Assembly (NCBI RefSeq): GCF_001238275.1
Contig: NZ_LGTB01000004.1
Coordinates: 62,001-126,000, forward strand
Source of the DNA: Bradyrhizobium viridifuturi
GTDB lineage: Bacteria > Pseudomonadota > Alphaproteobacteria > Rhizobiales > Xanthobacteraceae
Length of the DNA stretch: 64,000 nucleotides
Direction of reading: 5' to 3'
This document shows positions 38,699-46,571 of this stretch, one piece after another. The notes under the pieces are model-generated. The model searched no databases. It saw only the letters and a list, made by a program, of their open reading frames with translations, and had not been told where the DNA came from. The stretch's first letter is position 1. Each line of letters opens with the position of its first letter. A program made the translations under genes and the position numbers.

Positions 38699-39127
38699 TC
38701 AACCCAAAAACAGCGACGCGAATGCGGAGGGCCGCCGCTCCACAACCTTCGGCTTCTGCTCGACCTGCGGATGCAGCGCCGGCAGTTGCAGCACGCTGAC
38801 GCGCTGCCCCTCGACGAGCTGGGTCACCAGCACATGGCTGCCGTCGGGGAATTCGACCGCGTCGTGATGGCGATCGGGAACGTCGGGCTCGACTTCGTTG
38901 AACACGCCGACGCGGAAGTTCATCGTCTTGGTCCAGATCCAGCGGCTGTCGTAGCGAACGTTCTCGGCGAAAGCGAGCTCGGTGCCCGCCAGCATGCAAA
39001 CCGCGACGGTCGGATCGTTCTCCGAAGCAAAGCCGCGGGTCGACGTGCCGCGGAAGGTCGTCGTGATCAGCGTCTCTCCGACAATGGCGGGGCGCGATGC
39101 CACGGCGTGCAGACTATAGTCACACAT
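38699..39127 (-). CDS. hypothetical protein
   Basis: 142 residues from the ATG at 39127, which has GAGGAG seven bases upstream. It begins MCDYSLHAVASRPAIVGETL and continues ITTTFRGTSTRGFASENDPT, VAVCMLAGTELAFAENVRYD and VLVTQLVEGQRVSVLQLPAL. No signal peptide or membrane helix is present, and two Cys occur. Similar short proteins starting MCDYSLH are familiar from rhizobia, but I know no function. It is 186 bases from lexA-side noncoding DNA and reads in the same direction as lexA, but the 254-base gap between them argues for its own promoter. Confidence 0.7.
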   Translation of the reverse strand: MCDYSLHAVASRPAIVGETLITTTFRGTSTRGFASENDPTVAVCMLAGTELAFAENVRYDSRWIWTKTMNFRVGVFNEVEPDVPDRHHDAVEFPDGSHVLVTQLVEGQRVSVLQLPALHPQVEQKPKVVERRPSAFASLFLG

Positions 39128-39253
39128 CGGATGGCTCCTCATTTCGAGGTAGCGACCCGTGCCTCTCCTTGAGGCATAGGGCCTCTACCAGAGTGGACGA
39201 TAGCGAACGAGTCTCTGCTCGTTTCTGGGCGATTGTACGACTGGTCCGCGAAC

Positions 39254-39394
39254 GCTCCGATCACAAACACGCGACGCTGCGCGAGAGGTATCGGAGCGCA
39301 TCGGGCAGGCCGCACGTTACGCTATCCTTCAAGGAACGATCCGATGTGTTGCTCGTTCCTCGCCGCCGCAAGTATTTGCACTCAGTACTTGCGG
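39254..39394. repeat. inverted repeats in the gap after lexA
   Basis: Two inverted repeats lie in the 39128-39381 gap. GCTCCGAT (39254-39261) pairs with ATCGGAGC (39290-39297). CCGCAAGTA (39366-39374) pairs perfectly with TACTTGCGG (39386-39394) around an 11-base loop that contains the lexA stop codon. Neither has a T-run. Otherwise nothing recognisable lies in this gap. Confidence 0.5.
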
Positions 39395-40086
39395 TAGAGG
39401 CCGATCAGCTTGCCCTGGATGCGAACCCGGTTCGGCGGCAGGATGCGCACTTCATAGGCAGTGTTGGCCGGCTCCAGCGCGATCGACGCGCCGCGGCGGC
39501 GGAAGCGCTTTAGAGTGGCTTCCTCCTCGTCGATCAGCGCCACCACGATGTCGCCGGTGTTGGCGACGTCGTTGCGCTGGATCAGCGCCATGTCGCCGTC
39601 GAGGATGCCGGCGTCGACCATCGAGTCGCCGCGCACTTCCAGCGCATAGTGCTCGCCGGCGCCGAGCATGTCGGGCGGCACGCTGATGGTGTGGCTACGG
39701 GTCTGCAGCGCCTCGATCGGCGTACCGGCGGCGATCCGGCCCATCACGGGGACGGCGACCGGACGGTTGCCGTCGTCCTCGGCGACCGGGGGCGTGCTGG
39801 TGCGCTTGCCGAGGGTGCCTTCGATGACGCTTGGCGTGAAGCCGCGGCGACCGTTACCGCCGCCGGCGGAGAGCTCGGGCAGCTTGATGACTTCGATGGC
39901 GCGGGCGCGGTTGGGCAGGCGGCGGATGAAGCCGCGCTCCTCCAGGGCGGTGATCAGGCGGTGGATACCGGACTTCGAGCGCAGGTCGAGTGCGTCCTTC
40001 ATTTCATCGAAGGACGGCGGCACGCCGGCCTCTTTCAGACGTTCATTGATGAAACGCAGAAGTTCGTACTGTTTGCGCGTGAGCAT
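39382..40086 (-). CDS. lexA: SOS repressor LexA
   Basis: 234 residues. The N-terminal winged helix begins [20 protein letters not shown] and contains [20 protein letters not shown]. The autocleavage site Ala-Gly is A120-G121 ([11 protein letters not shown]). The catalytic dyad is S155 ([10 protein letters not shown]) and K193 (EEATLKRF). The linker of about 40 residues is longer than in E. coli, as usual in alphaproteobacteria. LexA-type boxes lie 140-180 bases upstream (40227-40267). The sequence following the stop forms an inverted repeat. Upstream on the same strand is moeA, with the lexA promoter region between. Confidence 0.97.
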   Translation of the reverse strand: MLTRKQYELLRFINERLKEAGVPPSFDEMKDALDLRSKSGIHRLITALEERGFIRRLPNRARAIEVIKLPELSAGGGNGRRGFTPSVIEGTLGKRTSTPPVAEDDGNRPVAVPVMGRIAAGTPIEALQTRSHTISVPPDMLGAGEHYALEVRGDSMVDAGILDGDMALIQRNDVANTGDIVVALIDEEEATLKRFRRRGASIALEPANTAYEVRILPPNRVRIQGKLIGLYRKY

Positions 40087-40226
40087 CTCGAGTATTCCCC
40101 CGGTTGATAGCGTCGTTCGATTCCGAGACTCTTCAGTGGGGCCTGCAGGCCGGGCCTGACCTCAGGAGCATGCTGCTTGTTGCAAGCGCTCCCCGGCGGC
40201 TTCCCGTTTGTAGACACCAGTACTCG

Positions 40227-40241
40227 AAACAAATCATGAAC
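40227..40241 (-). promoter_or_regulatory. degenerate LexA box upstream of lexA
   Basis: Reading the lexA strand: GTTC, seven bases, GTTT; one mismatch to GTTC-N7-GTTC. It lies 11 bases downstream of the perfect box in the opposite orientation. Confidence 0.35.
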
Positions 40242-40252
40242 GGACACTATAT

Positions 40253-40267
40253 GTTCGATATGTGTTC
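40253..40267 (-). promoter_or_regulatory. perfect LexA box of lexA
   Basis: GTTC (40253-40256), seven bases and GTTC (40264-40267) on the plus strand is a perfect alphaproteobacterial SOS box. The lexA strand carries GAAC-N7-GAAC followed by ATATAG, a possible -10. It is 167 bases upstream of the lexA ATG and implies autoregulation with a long leader. Confidence 0.7.
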
Positions 40268-40328
40268 CGCAACCACTTAATTTCAGGTGAACGTATCAAG
40301 CAACGCACCATGAGCGGGCCGCGCAGGC

Positions 40329-41539
40329 TCACTCCGGCAGCGTCAGGATCTCGCATTCGCTGCCTTTGGGCGCAGCGGGCGCAAACGGCGGACGCACGAG
40401 AAGTGCCCGTGCCGCAGCGAGATTCCCGAGCAGCGACGAGTCCTGCTGCATCACGGGCGTTGCGATCAGCGCGCCGTCTTCGCGCTCTTCGAGACGCGCG
40501 CGCAGATAGTCCTCGCGCTGGTCGTTGGCGGCGAGGTCGCGGCCGAGCAGGGCGCTCGCGCGGACATGATGAATCACTTTTCGGCCGCTCAGCGCCCGAA
40601 TCAACGGCACCAGAAACAGGAAGGCGCAGACGTAGGAGGACACCGGATTGCCGGGCAGGCCGATCACCCGCATCGCTCCCAACCGGCCGTGCATCATCGG
40701 CTTGCCGGGCCGCATCGCGATCCGCCAGAACGCCATCTTGACGCCCTCGGCCTCCAGCGACTGCTTGACCAGATCATGGTCGCCGACCGAGGCGCCGCCT
40801 GTCGTGATCAGGATGTCGGCACCGCTCTCGCGCGCCCGGCGGATGCCGGCCGTGGTCGCCTCCACGGTGTCGGCGGCAACCCCGAGATCGACGGTCTCGG
40901 CGCCTTCCGCCCGCGCCAGCGCCCGCAGCGCGTAGCCGTTGGAATAGACGATCTGGCCGGGACCGGGCCTTGAGCCGGGCATCACCAGCTCGTCGCCGGT
41001 CGCCAGCACCGCGACCTTCGGCCGGCGGCGCACCGCGAGCTCCGGATAGTTCATGGCCGCGGCGAGCGACAGGGCACGATCCGACAGCCGGCTGCCGGCG
41101 GTGAGCAGCACGTCGCCCTCGCGGAAGTCGACGCCCGCGGCGCGGATGTGCCGTCCGGCGGCAGCCGCCTCGGTTATCGCAATGTGGTCGCCGTCGACCC
41201 TGGTGTCCTCCTGGATGATGACGGCGTCGGCGCGTCGGGGATCACGCCGCCGGTGAAGATCCGCACCGCCTCGCCGGTCCCGACCGTCCGCTCGAACGGC
41301 CGGCCGGCGGCGACTTCGCCGATCACCTTGAGCCGGGCCTTCAGATCGGCCGCGTCGGCGGCCCGCACCGCATAGCCGTCCATCGCCGACATCGGCTGCG
41401 GCGGCTGGGAGCGGAGTGCTGCGAGGTCACCCGCCAGTGTGCGATGGTAGGCGGCATCGAGCGCGACCATCTCCTGCGGCAGCGGCTCGGCGCCGGCGAG
41501 AACGGCGGACAGGGCATCGGCAACCGGCATCAGGGCCAC
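40329..41539 (-). CDS. moeA: molybdopterin molybdotransferase MoeA (one-base frameshift near 41233)
   Basis: MoeA inserts molybdate into adenylylated molybdopterin. The N-terminal part reads MALMPVADALSAVLAGAEPL, QPMSAMDGYAVRAADAADLK and AVRIFTGGVIPD. The frame then breaks; adding one G (GACGGCGCC) gives PDGADAVIIQEDTRVDGDHI and joins the C-terminal part: GVDFREGDVLLTAGSRLSDR, VAVLATGDELVMPGSRPGPG, ILITTGGASVGDHDLVKQSL and VIGLPGNPVSSYVCAFLFLV. Corrected length is 403 residues, normal for MoeA. In many alphaproteobacteria moaC lies directly upstream; here moaC is 18 kb away. Confidence 0.93.
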
Positions 41540-41554
41540 GCTCAGAGCTCCTCA

Positions 41555-41603
41555 ATTCCAGGGTTCGATCCCAGGGTTCATTCCAAGGATTCAATTCCAA
41601 GTG
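41555..41603. repeat. short imperfect tandem repeat at the HAD gene 3' end
   Basis: Four imperfect units of 10-14 bases, each starting ATTCCA or ATCCCA and containing GGGTTC or GGATTC (41555, 41568, 41580, 41594). The array includes the last codons and stop of the phosphatase gene and reaches to 15 bases before moeA. Confidence 0.6.
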
Positions 41604-42216
41604 CAGTCAACGCCCTTGCCACGTCATCCGTCGATGTCACGTGGATGGCATGGAGGCCGCGCGCCCGCGCACCCTCGATATTTGCAGCCAGGTCGTCGAA
41701 GAACAGGATCCGCGACGCCGGCACGCCGATGGCTTTTACCACATGATCGTAAGCCTCGGCGTCGGGTTTGCGAAAGCCGATCGTCGGGGACAGGAACACC
41801 TTGCGGAAATGGCCGAGCAGCTCGGCATGGGCGATCGAGAAATGCGCGATGTGGGCCGGATTGGTGTTGGAGAACGCGTAGAGCGGCATCCGCTTCGCGG
41901 CGGCCGCGAGCAGCGGCGCGATGCCCGGCATCTCGCCGGCGAAGATCGAATTCCAGCCCTCGAGGAATTGCGCGTCGCTGAGGCCGATGCCGAGCGACTG
42001 GCGCAGATTTTCGAAGAACGCCGCGTCGTCGATCCGGCCGATCTCGTGATGCTTGAAGCTGTCGTCGACGACGAAGCGGCTGGCGAGGTCGGCCGGCGCG
42101 CAGCCGGCATGCTGCGCCCAGTGCGCCATCACCTTGTCGAGGTCGATGTCGAGCACGACGCGGCCGATATCGAACAGCAGCACGTCCACGGAATCGGGGG
42201 AGAGTTGCGAGGTCAT
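41578..42216 (-). CDS. HAD-superfamily hydrolase, YihX (alpha-D-glucose-1-phosphatase) type
   Basis: 212 residues from the ATG at 42216 (MTSQLSPDSVDVLLFDIGRV); a farther ATG adds 13 residues that look non-conserved. Motif I is LLFDIGRVVLDIDLDKV, close to the DLGNVIVDID form of E. coli YihX. Motif II is YAFSNTNPAH, motif III is GFRKPDAEAYDHV and motif IV is ILFFDDLAANIEGARARG. The cap fits subfamily IA. A sugar-phosphate phosphatase is likely; the exact substrate is unknown. It ends 38 bases before moeA with a tandem repeat across its stop. Confidence 0.88.
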   Translation of the reverse strand: MTSQLSPDSVDVLLFDIGRVVLDIDLDKVMAHWAQHAGCAPADLASRFVVDDSFKHHEIGRIDDAAFFENLRQSLGIGLSDAQFLEGWNSIFAGEMPGIAPLLAAAAKRMPLYAFSNTNPAHIAHFSIAHAELLGHFRKVFLSPTIGFRKPDAEAYDHVVKAIGVPASRILFFDDLAANIEGARARGLHAIHVTSTDDVARALTALGIESLE

Positions 42217-42410
42217 TGCATGAAACCGTGTACGAGAATTACGGGCAGGCGGCAATGTCCCCGATTTGTGCGGCAGGCATGCGACGCGGTTAGGCGCGCT
42301 GTCGTCCCTGCGCCGCGCACGGTGTCACCACCCGCTAAAGCGGTTGATCCAGCATATCAGAGGCGGGTGTGCTTGAGCCGAGGTGTAGTCAGGGACAAGA
42401 TTGTTTCCAC

Positions 42411-42537
42411 GCGTCGTCCCTGCGAAAGCAGGGACCCATACTCCCGCGGCCGACGTTGTCGGAGCAGAATCGTCTTCCGACATCCCGCAACACTCATCAT
42501 TCGTGGTTATGGGTCCCTGCTTTCGCAAGGACGACGC
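42411..42537. repeat. palindromic dispersed repeat with 30-base inverted ends (MITE/REP-like)
   Basis: The 30-base arms 42411-42440 and 42508-42537 are inverted copies with one mismatch. Each arm contains its own palindrome (CCCTGCGAAAGCAGGG on the left). The 67-base centre is unrelated. Elements with the CGTCGTCCCTGCGAAAGCAG core are widespread in Bradyrhizobium intergenic DNA (family knowledge, from memory) and generate spurious short protein predictions. Confidence 0.8.
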
Positions 42538-42688
42538 CGGATATGTTGCGACATCGAGATAGATATCCACATTCTCCGCAATAGATGAATTTCTGATAAA
42601 TCGAAATATTTTGCTGCGGGGGGCTTGCGCCGTCAGGCAACTCAGTGGCGGGCGTTACCAGCTTTCGGCGCACGCGAGTGTAGACCTC

Positions 42689-42796
42689 TCAAATCCTGGA
42701 TAGCGCCAGACCGAGATAAGCGATGAGTGCGCCGGTGCTGAGAATGATGACGACGAGCGCCTGCTCAGAACGTGCCTGCAAGGTTTTCCGGGTCAC
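42689..42796 (-). CDS. 35-residue predicted single-helix membrane protein
   Basis: Starts at a GTG at 42796 with GGAAGGAG about 10 bases upstream, a strong but slightly distant ribosome binding site. The product reads VTRKTLQARSEQALVVIILS then TGALIAYLGLALSRI: a basic N-terminus and one hydrophobic helix (about residues 14-32). No LexA box was seen upstream. Function unknown. It could be a regulator or partner of a larger membrane protein, but nothing in the neighbourhood points to one. Confidence 0.45.
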   Translation of the reverse strand: MTRKTLQARSEQALVVIILSTGALIAYLGLALSRI

Positions 42797-42914
42797 GGCG
42801 ACGACGCTCCTTCCTCGAAAATCATTCTGTCCAACTCACATCGATGAGGGTCCGTTCCGGTTCCTGCCCGGGAACTTCGATGAAACTGGCCGCCAGTTCA
42901 GTCCGGAAACGAGC

Positions 42915-42949
42915 AACGCCGCCCGCATTGAAATGCGGCGGGCGGCGTT
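42915..42949. other. long GC hairpin without T-run
   Basis: Perfect twelve-base arms AACGCCGCCCGC and GCGGGCGGCGTT around an 11-base loop. Lacks a T-run on either strand. Confidence 0.45.
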
Positions 42950-43116
42950 GGTTCTAGCCCCAGGAGGAATGGCAAAATCCTGACCTGTACGGATACGGAC
43001 GAAAGCGGACCAGGGTTCACGGTTTTGGCCCCGTACGACTCCGGTCATCCGAAGGAGCGGGGCTATGCGCTGCGAAAGGGTCTAGGATGATGTGACTGAG
43101 TTGCTCTGGCCCCGGC

Positions 43117-43143
43117 GACCCCCTCGCTGGGGTCCTTTCTTTG
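43117..43143 (+). terminator. orphan intrinsic terminator on the plus strand
   Basis: GACCCC / GGGGTC with a six-base loop is followed by CTTTCTTT. The flanking genes on both sides are on the minus strand, so this would end a plus-strand transcript with no recognised gene: a candidate small RNA. Confidence 0.45.
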
Positions 43144-43199
43144 GAGCGCCGATCTCGATGAGCGCCGGACTGCATCGCCAAGTGGCGCCCGATGCGGTC

Positions 43200-43862
43200 T
43201 CATTGTTCGCGCAGATCGAGTTGCGTCAGGATGCCCTGCCGCAGCGCGAGGCGGACCAGTTCGATGTCCGTGCCAACGCCGAGCTTGTCCTTGATCAGGG
43301 AGTGCAGGTTCGCCACCGTCTTGGGGCTGAGATGAAGTGCCTCGGCGATTTCGTCGGTGGTCTTTTCCGCGAGCAGCATGCGTAGCACTTCGAATTCCCG
43401 CGCGGTCAGGAGGTCGGCGGCGGCACGTTCGCCGGCGAGGCGGCTGAGCGCAAGCTCGTGGTCTATGTCCGGACTGATCGCGATCTTGCCCGACAGCGCA
43501 TCCATCACGGCATGCACCAGCGCCTCCGGCGGGCTGGTCTTGGTGACGTAGCCGCTCGCGCCGGCGCGGATCGCCTGCACCGCAAAGGCCGCGTTCTGGT
43601 GCATGGTGAACACCAGGATCTTTGCGCGCTTGTCCCGCTGCTTGAGGCGGCGGATGGCCTCGATGCCGCCGATGCCGGGCATCGACAGGTCCATGATCAC
43701 GAGGTCGGGCCCAGTCTCCTTGTAGAGGCGGTAGGCCTCGACGCCGTCGGAAGCCTCGGCGACGACACGGAGGCCCGGCTGCTTCTGCAGCATCGCCCGG
43801 TAGCCCTCCCGAACCACGGCGTGGTCGTCGACCAGCATGATGGTTCGCGCCGCGTTGCTCAT
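43200..43862 (-). CDS. NarL/LuxR-family response regulator
   Basis: 220 residues. The receiver domain starts TIMLVDDHAVVREGYRAMLQ, with acidic residues D12-D13 and phosphoacceptor D58 in LVIMDLSMPGIGG, and the Thr/Lys switch region in ILVFTMHQNAAFAV and SGYVTKTSPPE. The C-terminal LuxR-type HTH is LTAREFEVLRMLLAEKTTDE, IAEALHLSPKTVANLHSLIK. Its ATG overlaps the histidine kinase stop by four bases (ATGA), so the two form a two-component pair. Targets are unknown; the divergently placed DUF2380 gene is a candidate. Confidence 0.93.
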   Translation of the reverse strand: MSNAARTIMLVDDHAVVREGYRAMLQKQPGLRVVAEASDGVEAYRLYKETGPDLVIMDLSMPGIGGIEAIRRLKQRDKRAKILVFTMHQNAAFAVQAIRAGASGYVTKTSPPEALVHAVMDALSGKIAISPDIDHELALSRLAGERAAADLLTAREFEVLRMLLAEKTTDEIAEALHLSPKTVANLHSLIKDKLGVGTDIELVRLALRQGILTQLDLREQ

Positions 43863-45277
43863 GCCGCGCGTTCCACCGCCGCTGCCGCTGCGCCGGCAGC
43901 GAGGGGAACGACAACGCGGAGCGATGCGCCATGGGGCTGCGCGGCCTCGAAGCTCAGCCGCCCGCCCAGCGCCGCGACCCGCTCGCGCATGCCGAGCAGG
44001 CCCATGCCGGACTTGGCCTGCAGATCGGCTTGGGGATCGCCGGGCCGGCCATCATCGTCGATAGCGAGCGCGATTTCGCCGTCGCTGCCGGAAGCCGCCT
44101 CGCGCATCTCGAGCCGCAGCACCACGCGCGTGGCGCCGGCGTGCTTGGCAGCATTGGTGAGCGCCTCCTGCACGATGCGGTAGAGATTGGCGCTGATGGA
44201 AGCGGGAAGGCGCGCGAACGATCCCGATAGGGCGATCTCGAACCGTGGCTGCCCGCGGCTGCGGCCGTTCCAGCCGGCGATCAGGCCCTCCAGGCTAGCG
44301 GCGAGACCGAGTTCGTCGACATCGGGCGGGCGTAATCTGAACAGGGCGCCGCGCAACGTCTCCATCATGCCGGCTGCGGTCCGCGCGATGCCGTCGCATT
44401 CGGCGAGCAGAGGCGGGCAATCCTGGATCGCGGTCAGGCGCGCGGAAGCGGCAAGCGCGCGGATCGCAGCCAGCGACTGCCCGAACTCGTCATGCAGTTC
44501 GCGCGCGAGATGCCGGCGCTCGTCGTCCTGCACCAGGATCAGCTTTTGCGTCAGCGCGTTGCGGTCGGACAGCGCAGCGGCGAGGCGTTCGGCGAGCTGG
44601 TTGAAGACGTCGCCGATCGCCGACAATTCGGCGAGATCGAACGGCGGCAGGCGCGCGGCGAGGTCGCCTGCGGCGATCCGCGCCAGCCCGTTGCGGATCA
44701 AAAGCGTCGGACGCAGCGCACGCGCCAGCGCCGCATAAACGAGCGCGCAGAGCAGCGGCAGCGCGATCATGAGCACCGCCATCTGCCGGCCGGCATCGTG
44801 CCAGGCCTCGGCGGTCAGCACGGCCGGATCGACCCAGACCACGGCCTCGCCGATCGTATGGCCGCGCGCAACCACCGGGCGCACGGCCTCCCGGCCGGGA
44901 TCGAACAGACGGCGATAGAGAGCCGCGAAGGCAAGCGGCGGCGCGGCCGTATCGGTTTGCGCGCCGCCGCAGAAGCGCTGGCTGATCTCGCCGCCCTTGC
45001 TGCGAAATGCGAGGCACAGGCCGGGCGCCATGACCGAGGCGGCCACGCTGTCGAGATCGGGGAATTCGGCGTGCGGATTGTTCAGCCACTGGATCTTGTT
45101 CTGCTGCAGCTCCAGCGTCCTTGCGGCGACCTCGGCAACGGCCGCGATCCTGGCGCGCACTGCGCGGTCGGAGTCGAACAGGAAGTAGCCGGAGATCACG
45201 GCAAAGCAGAGTGTGGCAACAGCGGCCACACGCAAGGTCAGCCGCAGCTTCAGATCGCTTCCGGACCAATTCCGCAT
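43859..45277 (-). CDS. membrane sensor histidine kinase, HisKA_3 (NarX/UhpB) type
   Basis: 472 residues. The first membrane helix is at about residues 12-32 (VAAVATLCFAVISGYFLFDS), a periplasmic sensor of about 130 residues follows (containing FCGGAQTDTA), and a second helix at about 165-190 leads to HAMP (NGLARIAAGDLAARLPPFDL). The dimerisation helix holds the phosphoacceptor His near 262 in RRHLARELHDEFGQSLAAIR. The ATPase part has YRIVQEALTNAAKHAGATRV and SGMGLLGMRERVAALGGRLS. It is the partner of the response regulator downstream. Kinases of this kind beside DUF2380 proteins are known from alcohol-oxidation gene clusters, but no dehydrogenase is in this window. Confidence 0.93.
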   Translation of the reverse strand: MRNWSGSDLKLRLTLRVAAVATLCFAVISGYFLFDSDRAVRARIAAVAEVAARTLELQQNKIQWLNNPHAEFPDLDSVAASVMAPGLCLAFRSKGGEISQRFCGGAQTDTAAPPLAFAALYRRLFDPGREAVRPVVARGHTIGEAVVWVDPAVLTAEAWHDAGRQMAVLMIALPLLCALVYAALARALRPTLLIRNGLARIAAGDLAARLPPFDLAELSAIGDVFNQLAERLAAALSDRNALTQKLILVQDDERRHLARELHDEFGQSLAAIRALAASARLTAIQDCPPLLAECDGIARTAAGMMETLRGALFRLRPPDVDELGLAASLEGLIAGWNGRSRGQPRFEIALSGSFARLPASISANLYRIVQEALTNAAKHAGATRVVLRLEMREAASGSDGEIALAIDDDGRPGDPQADLQAKSGMGLLGMRERVAALGGRLSFEAAQPHGASLRVVVPLAAGAAAAAVERAA

Positions 45278-45503
45278 CGGCGTATCCTCGCAGTCGCAGG
45301 CGGCCTTCGTCGCCCGTTGCGGGGCAGGGCCGTGATGCGCATTAAACGGCAGAATGAACGTGTCGAGAAGCGCCGCGGTGGGTGCGGACCGCGGTCGTGA
45401 AATTTTCCCGGCACCGGCCGGGAGACGCTCCGCTGCGGTGCCGAGGCGGTTGCCCTAGATCTGCGGTCGACCAGCCCGCACCAGCACCCGAAAGGCCCAG
45501 TTC

Positions 45504-46436
45504 ATGCGCCAGTCCCGCCTTGTTTTGCACGCCCTCGCGTTGATCGGCCTCCTGGTCGGACCTTGTCCGGTTCGCGCCGAAGCCGCCGCGCAGGCATCCC
45601 CGCTCGGCGTCAGCATCGACGACTTCAGCTATGTCGACACCTCGGGCGAGGTGGTCGATCAGACCGCCGCGCATCAGAAGCGGCTCGATGCATTCATGAC
45701 CGCGCTGCGCGCCGATGTGGCCGCGGAGCCGCGCTATCGACTGGTCTCGTCGGCGGCGCCGGCAGGCGAGGCGCAGATCAAGGTGGTCGGCGGCGTGCAG
45801 AAGATGAGTACGCTGATCCAATGGGCCAAGGTCGCGGTCATCGATGTCGGCGCGAGCCGTGTCCTGTACGAAAAGCTCTACACGTTTCGCGGCGACAATG
45901 ACGAGGCGTGGGACCACGCGCGGATGTTCGTGTCGCGCGAGGTGCGCGCTGCCCTCGCGGCCGCGCTACCCCCGGCGCAGGCAACGGCCGCGGCGCCGCT
46001 CGGGCTTGCGGTATTCGCGTTCGAGCTCGAGGATAACTCCGCGGCGTCAGCGGCCGGTCTTGCCGACTCCGATTCCGCTTATCTCGCCGACGTAACGAAG
46101 GGCGTGCGTGACCGGCTCGCGCAGTCGGGCCGCTATCGCCTGGTCGACACCGCCGGCGTGACGGCCGAGCCCGTCAAGGCGCGCGCACTGCGCGACTGCA
46201 ACGGCTGCGAGGCCGCGATTGCGAAGGAACTCGGTGCCGATCAATCGCTGATCGGCGTGATCAGGCGGGTCAGCCGGACCGAATACACGGTCGGCTTCCA
46301 GGTGCGCGACGCCCGCAGCGGCACGGTCGTCTCCCGTGGCGACAGCGGCCTGCGGATGGGCGCCGATTATTCCTGGACCCGCGGCGCGGTCCATCTGGTC
46401 GGCGATCGCCTGCTCGAGGGCGGGGCGCAGCGCTAG
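45504..46436 (+). CDS. secreted protein with two tandem DUF2380/DUF3280-like domains
   Basis: 310 residues. A signal peptide (LVLHALALIGLLVGPCPVRA) is followed by two copies of one domain. Copy 1 (about 33-155) reads LGVSIDDFSYVDTSGEVVDQ ... VVGGVQKMSTLIQWAKVAVI ... LYTFRGDNDEAWDHARMFVS. Copy 2 (about 165-305) reads LGLAVFAFELEDNSAASAAG ... LAQSGRYRLVDTAG ... CNGCEAAIAKELGADQSLIG ... GLRMGADYSWTRGAVHLVGD. Family members are usually single-domain proteins in PQQ alcohol dehydrogenase neighbourhoods (from memory). It is divergent from the two-component pair, with 226 bases between, suggesting regulation by it. Function unknown. Confidence 0.75.
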   Translation: MRQSRLVLHALALIGLLVGPCPVRAEAAAQASPLGVSIDDFSYVDTSGEVVDQTAAHQKRLDAFMTALRADVAAEPRYRLVSSAAPAGEAQIKVVGGVQKMSTLIQWAKVAVIDVGASRVLYEKLYTFRGDNDEAWDHARMFVSREVRAALAAALPPAQATAAAPLGLAVFAFELEDNSAASAAGLADSDSAYLADVTKGVRDRLAQSGRYRLVDTAGVTAEPVKARALRDCNGCEAAIAKELGADQSLIGVIRRVSRTEYTVGFQVRDARSGTVVSRGDSGLRMGADYSWTRGAVHLVGDRLLEGGAQR

Positions 46437-46571
46437 CCCTGCCGGCGACAGCATTCGGCGAACGGCCGGCGGACTATAGCAAAGCGCGATAGCTGTTAGA
46501 CACGGCGTCGTCTATCGCAGGGCCTGTGCGTGGGTTATCAACGCCGCCTGATCACCGCACAGGAGCCGCCG

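Larger units (their letters stand above)
42217..43199. other. 983-base stretch with repeat element, small gene and hairpins
   Basis: No ordinary gene is convincing here. It holds an inverted repeat CACCCGC/GCGGGTG near 42328-42369, a palindromic dispersed repeat (42411-42537), a 35-residue membrane protein gene on the minus strand (42689-42796), a hairpin at 42915-42949 and an intrinsic terminator on the plus strand (43117-43143) that has no evident gene before it. Confidence 0.6.

Noticed and set aside
40035..40247. 70-codon minus-strand frame overlapping the lexA start
   Set aside because: Lies across the lexA promoter/leader and start; no ribosome site or family.
42325..42584. Overlapping short frames on both strands (ASSLRKQGPI / WVPAFA type products)
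   Set aside because: Translations of the palindromic dispersed repeat; a well-known source of false proteins.
42723..42983. 86-codon plus-strand frame
   Set aside because: Antisense to the better supported 35-residue membrane protein; mixed composition, and it runs through a large hairpin.
43200..46436. A complete PQQ alcohol dehydrogenase cluster
   Set aside because: Only the regulator, kinase and DUF2380-like gene resemble parts of such clusters; no dehydrogenase or cytochrome gene is present.
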